Shown: in pieces, positions 44,091 through 52,296 of the stretch
Position numbering within the stretch: the first letter of the stretch is position 1
How the letters are laid out: each line of letters starts with the position of its first letter
NCBI GenBank assembly: GCA_016791385.1
Contig: JAEUMR010000038.1
Location: forward strand, 1-64,000
Source of the DNA: Hyphomonadaceae bacterium
GTDB lineage: Bacteria; Pseudomonadota; Alphaproteobacteria; Caulobacterales; Aquidulcibacteraceae
Length of the DNA stretch: 64,000 nt
Reading direction: 5' to 3'
Translations under genes and position numbers: made by a program
Notes under the pieces: model-generated
Seen by the model: only the letters and a program-made list of their open reading frames with translations
The model's database searches: none
Told to the model about the DNA's origin: nothing

Positions 44091-45035
44091 ATGAGCGATA
44101 AGAAGATCATCACCGTATTCGGCGCCACCGGCGCGCAGGGCGGGGGCCTTGTGCGGGCGATCCACGCCGATCCGGACAGCCCGTTCCGCGCCCGCGCGGT
44201 GACGCGCAATCCCAGTTCCGAGGCGGCGCAGCAACTGGCCGCGCTTGGCGCTGAGGTGGTGCAAGCCGATCTCGACAATTCCGAAAGCGTTGAGCGCGCG
44301 CTCGCCGGCGCCTACGGCGCCTATTGCGTCACCTTCTTCTGGGCGCACATGTCGCCGGACAAGGAACTGGCCGAAGCGCGCACGCTGGCCGAAGCGGTGA
44401 AGGACCAGAACGTCCAGCACGTGATCTGGTCGACGCTGGAAGACACCCGCAACTGGGTCCCGCTCGAAGATGACCGCATGCCGACGCTGCTCGGCGAGTA
44501 CAAAGTCCCGCACTTCGACGTGAAGGGCGAGGCCAACAACTTCTTCAAAGGCACGCCGACGACGTTCCTGCTGACCTCGTTCTATTGGGACAATCTCATC
44601 CATTTCGGCATGAACCCGAAACCGGATGGGGAGGGCGGCTATCTGTTCACGCTGCCGATGGACGGCGCCAAGATGCCGGGCATCGCCGCCGAGGATATCG
44701 GCAAGTGCGCCTATGGCATCTTCAAGGGCGGCCCCGACATGATCGGCAAGACCGTCGGCGTGTCCGGCGAGCACCTGAACGGCGCGGAAATGGCGGCGGT
44801 GCTGAGCGAAGTGCTCGGCGTTTCAGTCAAGCACAACGCAGTGTCGCCCGCCGACTATCGCGGCTTCGGCTTTCCCGGCGCCGATGACCTCGGCAACATG
44901 TTCCAATTCTATCGCGACTTCGAAGCCGATTTCCGCCGCGTGCGCGATCCGGCCGTGGCGCGCGCGCTCAATCCGGACCTGCAGGATTTCCGCGCCTTCG
45001 TGACCCGCAACAAGGACCGCATCCCGCTGACCTGA
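44091..45035 (+). CDS. NmrA-family NAD(P)-binding protein
   Basis: The 314-residue atypical short-chain dehydrogenase has the nucleotide-binding motif VFGATGAQGGGLV (9-21), AVTRNPSS, DLDNSESVERALAGAYGAYCVT, and the later substrate-domain segment FFKGTPTTFLLTSFYWDN and AEDIGKCAYGIFKGGPDMIGKT. NmrA-like proteins often lack the catalytic YxxxK and act as redox sensors or NADPH-dependent reductases; no clear YxxxK is visible here. It is followed by a DUF1428 gene 76 bases on. A GGAGGGGA ribosome binding site precedes the ATG. Confidence 0.9.
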   Translation: MSDKKIITVFGATGAQGGGLVRAIHADPDSPFRARAVTRNPSSEAAQQLAALGAEVVQADLDNSESVERALAGAYGAYCVTFFWAHMSPDKELAEARTLAEAVKDQNVQHVIWSTLEDTRNWVPLEDDRMPTLLGEYKVPHFDVKGEANNFFKGTPTTFLLTSFYWDNLIHFGMNPKPDGEGGYLFTLPMDGAKMPGIAAEDIGKCAYGIFKGGPDMIGKTVGVSGEHLNGAEMAAVLSEVLGVSVKHNAVSPADYRGFGFPGADDLGNMFQFYRDFEADFRRVRDPAVARALNPDLQDFRAFVTRNKDRIPLT

Positions 45036-45111
45036 GGCGGCCTATTTCAGCCGGCCGGATGTCGGCGCGGCCCGGCGTCATTCGTCTTCCTTTTGGAAAT
45101 GGAGGCGTCTT

Positions 45112-45465
45112 ATGTCCTATGTTGACGGGTTCGTTCTGGCCGTGCCGAAGGCCAATCTTGAGCGCTACAAGGCGATGGCGAAGCTCGCTGGCTCGGTGTG
45201 GATGGAGCACGGCGCGCGCGCCTACGTAGAAGCGGCGGCTGACGACGTACCGATGGGCGAGCTGACGTCGTTTCCGCGCGCGGTACAGGCCAAAGACGAC
45301 GAGCTCGTCGTCTTCTCGTACGTCGTTTATGAATCACGCGCCCACCGCGACGAGGTGATGACGAAAGTGATGGCCGACCCGCGCCTGAAGTGCGACGTGG
45401 AAGGCATGCCGTTCGACGGCAAGCGCATGTTCTTGGGCGGCTTTCAGCCGTTCCTCGAACTCTGA
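45112..45465 (+). CDS. DUF1428 family protein
   Basis: The 117-residue protein matches DUF1428 almost end to end: MSYVDGFVLAVPKANLERYKAMAKLAGSVWMEHGA, the middle AVQAKDDELVVFSYVVYESRAHRDEVMTKVMADPR, and the end MPFDGKRMFLGGFQPFLEL. These proteins have a ferredoxin-like dimeric alpha/beta-barrel fold and no assigned reaction. ATGGAGGCG precedes the start by 6 bases. Probably cotranscribed with the NmrA gene. Confidence 0.92.
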   Translation: MSYVDGFVLAVPKANLERYKAMAKLAGSVWMEHGARAYVEAAADDVPMGELTSFPRAVQAKDDELVVFSYVVYESRAHRDEVMTKVMADPRLKCDVEGMPFDGKRMFLGGFQPFLEL

Positions 45466-45492
45466 CGTCATCTCTGCCGCGCTGAAAAGGAA

Positions 45493-45518
45493 CGGCGCGC
45501 ACCTTGCGATGCGCGCCG
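45493..45518. terminator. Possible bidirectional hairpin between convergent genes
   Basis: CGGCGCGC (45493-45500) pairs with GCGCGCCG (45511-45518) around a 10-base loop. It lies between the DUF1428 stop and the M3 peptidase stop. No T run follows on either side, so it would be a weak terminator or only an RNA end-stabilising hairpin. Confidence 0.4.
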
Positions 45519-45534
45519 CCTCGGGGGTTGCGGT

Positions 45535-47748
45535 TTAGTGGCCGCTCTCGCTGCTCTCGCCGGTTGGGAAGCCGCGCACGCGCAGCAGCGCGTTCACGTC
45601 CGGATCGCGGCCGCGGAAGCGGCGATAGGCTTCGGCGCGATCGCTGTTGTTGGCCTCGCCGAGAATGATGTTGCGCATGCCGGCGGCGACGGTCGGATCG
45701 AACACGTTGCCGCTGGCCTGGAACATCTCCCAAGTGTCGGCGTCCATCACTTCCGACCAGAGGTAGGAATAGTAGCCGGCCGAATAGGCGTCGCTTGAGA
45801 ACAAGTGCCCGAACTGGGGCAGGCGGTGACGCATGGCCAGTTCGCGCGGCATGCCGAGCGAGGCTAGCGTCTCGCGCTCGAACGCGTCGACATCGGTGAC
45901 CGGCTCGGTGCGGTTGTGCAGCGCCATGTCGACCAGAGCCGAGGAGAGATACTCAACCGTCGCGTAGCCTTGGTTGAAGGTCGCGGCGCTGTTCACGCGA
46001 TCGACCAGCGCCTGCGGCATTGGTTGGCCAGTCTGATAATGGCGCGCGAAGCGATCGAGGATCGGGCGCGTCAGCACCCAGTGCTCGTGCACCTGGCTCG
46101 GGTATTCGACGTAATCGCGCTGGATGCCGCCGAGACCGGGATAGGCCGGACGCGCCAGCAGGCCGTGGATAGCGTGGCCGAACTCGTGGAACAGCGTCTG
46201 CGCATCGTCGAGCGAGATAAGGATCGGCTGGCCTTCGCCGCCGCGGACGAAGTTGTTGTTGTTGGAGGTGATCGGCGTCACCGTGCGGCCGGTGAAGTTT
46301 TCCCAGCCCTGATAGCCTTGCGCCCACGCGCCCGAGCGCTTGCCGGAGCGGGCGAAGTAATCGCCGTAGAAGAGGCCGACATACGAACCGTCGCGGTCGG
46401 TCACTTCCCACACGCGCACGCTCGGCTCGAACACCGGCACCGCGCCGGTGATTTCGCGGAAGCTGAGGCCATAGAGCTGGTTGGCCATGAATTGCGAGGC
46501 GGCGATCATGTTGCTGAGCTCGAAGTACGGGCGCAGCTCGTTCTGATCGAGGTTGAAGCGGTCGCGGCGCACCTGCTCGGCGTAGTAATTGTAGTCCCAC
46601 GGCTCGATGGTGATGTGGGCACCTTGGCGGTCGGCGATGGCCTGCATGTCGCGCACCTCTTCGTGCACGCGCGCGACCGCGGCCGGCCATACCCGCATCA
46701 TCAACGCCTGCGCACGCTCGGGCGTCTGCGCCATGGTGTCGGCCATGCGCAGATTGGCGTGAGTCGGGTAGCCGAGGATGTGCGCGCGCTCTGACCGCAG
46801 GCGCAGGATGTCGGCGATCACCGCGTTGGTGTCGTTGGCGTCGCCATTGTCGCCGCGGTTCTTGAACGCGGTCCAGACGCGCTGACGCAGCTCGCGGTTC
46901 TGCGCGAAGGTCAGGAACGGATCGACGCTCGAGCGCGTGTTCACCACCGCCCATTGGCCCGGATGGCCGCGTTCGGCGGCGGCGGCGGCGAGCGCGTCGA
47001 CGATATTCGGCGGCAGGCCGCGCAGATCGCGCCGGTTGGTGATGAAGATCGCGGTATTCTCATCCGCCAGCAGGCGGCGGCCGAAATCGGCGAACTTGCT
47101 AGAGAGCTCTTCGTTGATGGCGCCGAGGCGCGCCTGCTGCTCCGGCGTCGCCGCAGCGCCGGCGCGCACGAATTGGTCGTGCGTGCGCTCGAGCAGGCGG
47201 GTCTGCTCGGCGTTTAGGCCGAGAGTCGCGCGGCTCTGATACAGAGTATCGATGCGCTGATAGAGCGCGTGATTGAAGCTGATGCGGTTGTACGCGGCCG
47301 TCAGGCGCGGCGACCATTCAGCTTCGAGCCCTTGGATCGCTTCGTTGCTGATATTGTCCGTCATCACGCCGAAAATGGTTTGGGCGCGGTCGAGGTGACG
47401 GCCGGCGTTCTGCATGGCGCCGATGGTGTTGTCGAAAGTCGGCGCCGCCGGATTGGACGCGATCGCCTGCATCTCGGCTTCCTGCAGGTTGATGCCGAGT
47501 TCGAGCGCGGCGGGGATCAGTTCAGGGCGCGCCTGGTCCCAGGGCGGCACGCCGCCATGTGGTCCGGTCCAAGGCTTCAGCAGCGGATCCTGATCGGCCT
47601 GCGCCGTCAGACGGGCGACATCGGCCTGGGCGGCCTGATGGGCGGCGGCGTCGCCGAAGCGGGCGGCGCTTTCGGTGGCGGTGGTGGCGCAGGCGGCTAG
47701 CATCGGCACGCTCGTGGCAAGACACAGAGCAAGGATTTGCTTTCTCAT
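45535..47748 (-). CDS. dcp: M3-family metallopeptidase (Dcp-like peptidyl-dipeptidase), lipoprotein
   Basis: The 737-residue zinc peptidase has a lipoprotein signal (MRKQILALCLATSVPMLAAC, lipobox LAAC, C20). The active site is LFHEFGHAIHGLL with H521, E522 and H525, and the third ligand E548 lies in DYVEYPSQ, as in M3A oligopeptidase F / Dcp enzymes. Upstream helical parts (LAAYNRISFNHALYQRI, FLTFAQNRELRQRVWTAFKNRG, MAQTPERAQALMMRVW) match the family. It would trim oligopeptides in the periplasm or outer membrane. The symbol is by similarity of type. GGGGGTC precedes the ATG. Confidence 0.92.
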   Translation of the reverse strand: MRKQILALCLATSVPMLAACATTATESAARFGDAAAHQAAQADVARLTAQADQDPLLKPWTGPHGGVPPWDQARPELIPAALELGINLQEAEMQAIASNPAAPTFDNTIGAMQNAGRHLDRAQTIFGVMTDNISNEAIQGLEAEWSPRLTAAYNRISFNHALYQRIDTLYQSRATLGLNAEQTRLLERTHDQFVRAGAAATPEQQARLGAINEELSSKFADFGRRLLADENTAIFITNRRDLRGLPPNIVDALAAAAAERGHPGQWAVVNTRSSVDPFLTFAQNRELRQRVWTAFKNRGDNGDANDTNAVIADILRLRSERAHILGYPTHANLRMADTMAQTPERAQALMMRVWPAAVARVHEEVRDMQAIADRQGAHITIEPWDYNYYAEQVRRDRFNLDQNELRPYFELSNMIAASQFMANQLYGLSFREITGAVPVFEPSVRVWEVTDRDGSYVGLFYGDYFARSGKRSGAWAQGYQGWENFTGRTVTPITSNNNNFVRGGEGQPILISLDDAQTLFHEFGHAIHGLLARPAYPGLGGIQRDYVEYPSQVHEHWVLTRPILDRFARHYQTGQPMPQALVDRVNSAATFNQGYATVEYLSSALVDMALHNRTEPVTDVDAFERETLASLGMPRELAMRHRLPQFGHLFSSDAYSAGYYSYLWSEVMDADTWEMFQASGNVFDPTVAAGMRNIILGEANNSDRAEAYRRFRGRDPDVNALLRVRGFPTGESSESGH

Positions 47749-47952
47749 AAGACCCCCAAAACAAGGCCGGCCCCGGGCTCTTCAGCCGCGGCCAGCATTT
47801 CGGCTTGGCGTCCTTTTGGACGTCCCACGAGGCCCGGAGCAAGCGGGCGGGACGGCCACGAACAGTCTGTGCGGCCGTTTGCGACGAGCGCCGGGGTTTC
47901 AGCGACCGTTAGCGCCTGCTAGGCAGGGCCCAGTTCCATAGGGAGAACCGAC

Positions 47953-48618
47953 ATGCGCAAAGTCGCCTTGGCCTTGATCGCCGGATGTGCGTTGGCCGCC
48001 TGCAACCCCAGCGCGCCGAGCGGCGGCGGCTCGTCCGCCGACAGCGCCAGCAGCGGCGGCGGGCTGTTCCCCGATCTCAGCCACGCTGCCTACCGCGCCG
48101 AGGCCAATATCAGCGGCCCGAACGGCCAGACCATGCCGATCGTCATGATCCGCGACAGCGGCAAGATGCGCATGGAGATGTCCACCGGCGAGGGTAGCTC
48201 GGTGATCATCAGCAACGCCCAGACCGGTGAGAGCGTCATCATCACCAGCGCCATGGGCCGCACCGTCGCCATGCGCACCAGCGCCGATCAATTCACCGAT
48301 CCAGCGAAGGATTGGCAGGCCGAAGTGGCCACCACCGCGACTCGCACCGGCTCATGCTCTGTAGCTGGGGAAAACGGCTCGGAATGGTCGCACCAGTCCG
48401 GCGAGCACGCCAACACCGCCTGCGTGACCTCCGATGGCATCATTCTGCGCGCCACCCAGGACGGCCGCACCACCTGGGAAACCACGCGCGTGACGCGCGG
48501 GCCGCAGGATGCAGCGCTGTTCGAAGTGCCAGCCGGGGTCCAGGTCATGGACCTGAACAATCTCGGCGCCGCCATGAGCCAGGCGATGGAACGCGCCAAG
48601 GGCGGCGGCGGCAACTGA
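47953..48618 (+). CDS. DUF4412-like lipoprotein
   Basis: The 221-residue product has a lipoprotein signal (MRKVALALIAGCALAAC, LAAC, C17). A Ser/Gly-rich spacer is followed by a beta-rich domain: YRAEANISGPNGQTMPIVMIRDSGKMRMEMSTGEGSSVIISNAQTGESVIITSAMGRTVAM, then CSVAGENGSEW and ACVTSDGIILRATQDGRTTWETTRVTRGPQDAALFEVPAGVQVMDL. This matches DUF4412-type outer-membrane lipoproteins, a LolA-like fold. It is divergent from the M3 peptidase gene, about 200 bases apart, with GGGAGAACC before the start. Confidence 0.75.
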   Translation: MRKVALALIAGCALAACNPSAPSGGGSSADSASSGGGLFPDLSHAAYRAEANISGPNGQTMPIVMIRDSGKMRMEMSTGEGSSVIISNAQTGESVIITSAMGRTVAMRTSADQFTDPAKDWQAEVATTATRTGSCSVAGENGSEWSHQSGEHANTACVTSDGIILRATQDGRTTWETTRVTRGPQDAALFEVPAGVQVMDLNNLGAAMSQAMERAKGGGGN

Positions 48619-48723
48619 TTGTCCACAGCGGCGCCGCGCACAAGCGTGGCGCCGCAGGCCGTTGTGCGGGCGCGATCCGCAGGCTAGACGTGGTCGGCTC
48701 GGGCAGGGACTACGGACCGCTAA

Positions 48724-49839
48724 ATGGTTAATATTGCAGCAGCATCGGCGTTTGCGCCGGAGATGGCGTCCCGTCTGATGCGTTTGCTGCCGCGCGAGTT
48801 CCAGGACGCGTTCGTGCAATCGCCGAACGTGTTCATGTTCTTCATGTCGATGGCGCTGGCCGCGGTTCTGGTCGCGGCATTCTGGATGCTGACCGGCATG
48901 GGCAAGGCCAGCCGCGCCGCCCGCATCGCGCTGCGTGCGCAAGCGCTGAAGCGCTCGAAGGATCACCGCGCGCTGGTGCTGATCGCCGAGATCGAAGGCG
49001 GGGGACACGAACTCCGTCAGGAGATGAAGGAAGCGATCGAAGACAATTTCGGCATGTTCTCGTTCGAGAACAACGTCCAAGTCGATCTCTTCCCGATCAG
49101 GCTGAAAACCGTTCCCGCCAAAGCGCATCCGGAAACGCGCCGGCGCATCGCTGTCGAAGCCGCCGATGCGCTTGAGCGCTCCGCGGCGGACGTGATCGTG
49201 TGGGGCAAGCGCTCGATCACCGGCAAACTCGATCTGCGCATCACCACGCTGCCCGGCTATGGCCGCACGCACGAAGTGCAGGATTTCCACCTCGGCTGGC
49301 GCGTTGGCCGTCCCGACGAAGCGGTGCAGCGCGCGCTTGCGTTCGCGCTGGCGCGCAAGGCGCGCCCCGTGCTGCACCGTCCGCAGGATTACAAGCCCGA
49401 TCGTCTGCAGCCGATCGTGGAAGCGCTCGACAAGATGGTCGAAGCGCGGCCCGCCGAGATCAGCGAAAACCTGCAGCTCGACATTCTCTCCGATTTCGCC
49501 TCCGGCGCGTTGAGCCTCGGCGAGCGCGGCGGCCACATCAAATGGCTGAGCAAGGCGCTCGATGCGCGTCAGCGCTATCTCGACCGCGTCGACCGCACCA
49601 CCGATCCGGGCGCCTGGGGCGCTGCGCAGCAGGAAATCGGCCGCGCGCTCACCGCGCTGGGCGAACGCGAAGGCGCACGCGACAAGCTGGAAGAGGGCGC
49701 TGCGCGCCTGAGGCTGGCGATGGATGCGCTGCGGGCGACAGATTCGCTGCAGCAGGCGGAAGTGGCGCTGCGCGCGCTGCAACGCGCCGAACAGACGTTG
49801 CAACAGCGCCGCCGCGTCGGCCTGCGCTGGCCCGGCTAA
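48724..49839 (+). CDS. Single-pass membrane protein with helical repeat C terminus, unknown
   Basis: The 371-residue product has one membrane helix (about residues 36-57, VFMFFMSMALAAVLVAAFWML) after a short hydrophobic start. The following cytoplasmic part (GKASRAARIALRAQALKRSKDHRALVLIAEIEG through DVIVWGKRSITGKLDLRITTLPGYGRTHEVQDFHLGWRVGRP) is mixed alpha/beta. The C terminus (about 245-360) is helical and TPR-like (WGAAQQEIGRALTALGEREGARDKLEEGAARLRLAMDALRATDSLQQAEVAL). I recognise no named family. It converges with the response regulator, ending with a 4-base overlap. Confidence 0.7.
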   Translation: MVNIAAASAFAPEMASRLMRLLPREFQDAFVQSPNVFMFFMSMALAAVLVAAFWMLTGMGKASRAARIALRAQALKRSKDHRALVLIAEIEGGGHELRQEMKEAIEDNFGMFSFENNVQVDLFPIRLKTVPAKAHPETRRRIAVEAADALERSAADVIVWGKRSITGKLDLRITTLPGYGRTHEVQDFHLGWRVGRPDEAVQRALAFALARKARPVLHRPQDYKPDRLQPIVEALDKMVEARPAEISENLQLDILSDFASGALSLGERGGHIKWLSKALDARQRYLDRVDRTTDPGAWGAAQQEIGRALTALGEREGARDKLEEGAARLRLAMDALRATDSLQQAEVALRALQRAEQTLQQRRRVGLRWPG

Positions 49840-50228
49840 GCGGCGCGGGCGCGCAAGACGCGCTCGATCAATTCGGCAAGCTGTCGCGTGCGGAAAGGTT
49901 TGAGCAGCGCTGCGTCCGCGCCTTGTGTCCGCGCCAGTTCGTCGAGGGTCTGCACGCCGCGCGCGCTCGAACCAGAAATGGCGATAATCGCAAGGTCCGG
50001 CCAACGCGCGCGCGCCTGTGCAATCAGCTGAGCGCCGCCCGTGCCAGGCATGTTGAGGTCGGTGATCAGGACATCGATCGGCGTGCGCGCGACGATGTCG
50101 TATCCGGCCGCCGCACCGGGCGCGGCATGCACCTCGTAGCCTGCGTCGCGCAAGCCGATCGACAGCGCATCGCGGACCAGGATGTCGTCGTCCACGAGGC
50201 ATAGGCGTCGAGGCAGGTTCGCGTCCAC
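49836..50228 (-). CDS. Response regulator, receiver domain only
   Basis: The 130-residue receiver domain carries the acid pocket in CLVDDDILVRDALSIGL, the phospho-acceptor Asp (about residue 57) in VLITDLNMPGTGG, the Ser switch in IAISGSS, and the Lys in LLKPFRTRQL. There is no output domain, as in CheY/DivK-like single-domain regulators. No histidine kinase is nearby. The start is uncertain: GTG at 50228 gives a compact domain but has no clear ribosome binding site, and the frame is open upstream to 50369. Confidence 0.82.
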   Translation of the reverse strand: MDANLPRRLCLVDDDILVRDALSIGLRDAGYEVHAAPGAAAGYDIVARTPIDVLITDLNMPGTGGAQLIAQARARWPDLAIIAISGSSARGVQTLDELARTQGADAALLKPFRTRQLAELIERVLRARAA

Positions 50229-50413
50229 GTTGAATTCGGTAACACGCAAATCTGCGCGGCGTCTTGCCAAAAAGACCCGGCGCGTCTTTCGTTTGCGTGC
50301 GCGCGGACGAAGGCCCCAAACCCCAAGACGTTCATGGGAATTCTGCTTTGCGCGAACGCAACATCGCATTACCGCTACGTGCCAGGGTTGAGCGGATGAA
50401 ACAGGAGCAGATC

Positions 50414-50833
50414 ATGCGCAAGGTGCTGATGGGCGCGGGTTTAGCGCTCGCTTTGGCGGCGTGCTCGCAGCCGGCGAACGAACTGACTGGCCGCTGGCAG
50501 GTGCAGGAGATCGCCGGCGCTTCGCTCGGCGAAGGTGTCGACGTCTGGATCGCCTTCGATCAGAGCGGCGAGCAGGTGAGCGGGTTCACTGGCTGCAACA
50601 ACTTCACCACCACGGCTGAGCAATTTGGAACGGGTGTGAGCTTCGCCCCGGTCACGGAAGAAGCCGGTGAGTGCGCCAGCCAAGCGGCGGCGACCGATGA
50701 GGCGCGTTTTCTTGGCGTGCTGCCCTCGGTGCAGCGCTATATTCGCCATGGCCGGTCGCTGGAATTGCTGCCGGCGCAGAACGGCAGCGAGGCGCTGTTG
50801 CGCCTGCGTCTCGCGGACGAGCAGGGCGGCTGA
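50414..50833 (+). CDS. META (HslJ-like) domain lipoprotein
   Basis: The 139-residue product has a lipoprotein signal (MRKVLMGAGLALALAAC, LAAC, C17). It is followed by a META domain: LTGRWQVQEIAGASLGEGVDVWIAFDQSGEQVSGFTGCNNFTTTAEQFGTGVSFAPVTEEAGEC, with the GCN core typical of HslJ/META proteins. These are outer-membrane heat-shock or stress proteins. The ATG at 50414 has AGGAG 6 bases upstream; another ATG at 50396 is in frame. A UspA gene follows 21 bases on. Confidence 0.85.
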   Translation: MRKVLMGAGLALALAACSQPANELTGRWQVQEIAGASLGEGVDVWIAFDQSGEQVSGFTGCNNFTTTAEQFGTGVSFAPVTEEAGECASQAAATDEARFLGVLPSVQRYIRHGRSLELLPAQNGSEALLRLRLADEQGG

Positions 50834-50854
50834 TTTGCGATTGGAGCAGGCCTC

Positions 50855-51676
50855 ATGAAGCCCACCGACATTCTCGCCATCGTTTCGAGCGCCTCGCAGG
50901 AAAGCGTGTTCGCGGCAGCGGAGCGCCTGGCTCAGCTCTGGGGCGCGCGCATCGTTGTGTTGCAACTGGCGCAACAGCCCGAGCCCTTGGCGACGGATCC
51001 GGTTTACGCGGCCACGCTCTGGGCCGAGGTGTTGAAGGAGGCGCACGAGCGGTTCGTGGCCGAGCACGATCTGATCAAGCAGCGCGTGGCCAAGCTGCAG
51101 GCGAAAACCGATCTGCATAAGGAAGAGGTGCTGCTCGGCACGGTCGAAGACGTGATGACCCATTACGCCATGCAGGCGGACATCGTGCTGATGGGCACGC
51201 CGCAATCGGAGAGCGCCGACATCGCTTTTGAAGGCGCGCTATTCCGCTCGGGTCGCCCGGTGCTTCTCGTGCCGGCGGAGATGACGTCTGCCAGCATCGG
51301 CCAACGCGTGCTGATCGGCTGGAAGCCGAAGCGCGAAGCGGCGCGCGCGATTGCCGATGCGATGCCGTTTCTGGAAAGCGCCGAGAAGGCGGTGGTGGTC
51401 ACCGTCAACGCGCAGCGCGACAGCATCGACCCGGCCTCCGGCCCCGCCATCACCGCGCTGTTGCAGCACAAAGGCGTGAAAGCGGAGCTGCGCGCGCTCG
51501 ACGCTGGCAAGAATGAGACCGCGGAGATGAAGCTGCTGCAGGAAGCAGCCGCGATGGGCGCCGATCTCATCGTCATGGGCGGCTATGGCCATTCGCGTTT
51601 GCGCGAATTCGTGTTTGGCGGCGTCACCCGCTCGCTTTCGCGCGGCTGTCCGATCCCGGTGCTGATGTCGCACTGA
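50855..51676 (+). CDS. Universal stress protein, two tandem UspA domains
   Basis: The 273-residue protein is made of two UspA folds. The first runs from TDILAIVSSASQESVFAAAERLAQLWGARIVVLQL to GTPQSESADIAFEGALFRSGRPVLLVP. The second is RVLIGWKPKREAARAIADAMPFLESAEKAVVVTVNAQ through LIVMGGYGHSRLREFVFGGVTRSLSRGCPIPVLMSH, where GGYGHSRLREFVFGG keeps the ATP-binding glycine pattern; the first lacks part of it. Tandem proteins often bind ATP through one half. It follows a META lipoprotein gene and precedes a convergent NUDIX gene, suggesting a stress cluster. Confidence 0.93.
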   Translation: MKPTDILAIVSSASQESVFAAAERLAQLWGARIVVLQLAQQPEPLATDPVYAATLWAEVLKEAHERFVAEHDLIKQRVAKLQAKTDLHKEEVLLGTVEDVMTHYAMQADIVLMGTPQSESADIAFEGALFRSGRPVLLVPAEMTSASIGQRVLIGWKPKREAARAIADAMPFLESAEKAVVVTVNAQRDSIDPASGPAITALLQHKGVKAELRALDAGKNETAEMKLLQEAAAMGADLIVMGGYGHSRLREFVFGGVTRSLSRGCPIPVLMSH

Positions 51677-51678
51677 AC

Positions 51679-52134
51679 TCAGCGCAGCTTCTGTTCCAGT
51701 TCGTCCAGCAACGGCGCCTGCGCTGGAAGAATGCGGCGCCGCGCTTCGTCGAGCGCAAACAATTGCGCCCGATCCGCCTCGGGGAATGTTCCAAAGCGGC
51801 CAGAGTGCGGCGGCCATTCCACCTCGTAGGTGTTGCTGGCGAAGCCGCTGAGGTCATCGCCGCCCTCGAAGGCCCAGCAATGCACCCGCTTGCCGCTCCG
51901 CATGCGCACGGCGGTCAGCGGCAGGAAGGGCGGGCGGATGGGAAGGTTGGTTTCCTCCCGGAACTCGCGCTGGGCCGCCGCCAGCAGGTCCTCGCCGGGA
52001 CCCACCAACCCCTTCGGAACGGTCCAGGCGGCGAGGTCTTTGCCGCGCCAATAGGGGCCGCCCGGGTGGACCAGCAGCACCCGCAGCCCGGCGGGCCCGG
52101 GCACGTACATCAGGAGACCGCAACTCACTTGCAC
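51679..52134 (-). CDS. NUDIX hydrolase
   Basis: The 151-residue hydrolase has a Nudix box GLVGPGEDLLAAAQREFREET (45-65) that keeps G-x5-E-x7-RE-x2-EE but has Asn where the final Gly usually lies. The N terminus (CGLLMYVPGPAGLRVLLVHPGG) is standard. It resembles small NUDIX enzymes of the dinucleoside polyphosphate or nucleotide-housecleaning type; the substrate cannot be assigned. It is divergent from gltD by about 160 bases and converges on the UspA gene. Confidence 0.9.
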   Translation of the reverse strand: MQVSCGLLMYVPGPAGLRVLLVHPGGPYWRGKDLAAWTVPKGLVGPGEDLLAAAQREFREETNLPIRPPFLPLTAVRMRSGKRVHCWAFEGGDDLSGFASNTYEVEWPPHSGRFGTFPEADRAQLFALDEARRRILPAQAPLLDELEQKLR

Positions 52135-52296
52135 GCCCCCAGCTTAGCAGAGGCGGCCCGGGAGTGCGTTCGCAGGTGCAAAACTGCGACAAATCGGAAC
52201 GAATTGTCCGCCGAGCTGCACTCTTGGGGAAATTGTTCTTGAACCCTGGGGAAAAGCGCCCGAAGCAGGTAGGGTATTCCTCCCCGGGCTACCAAA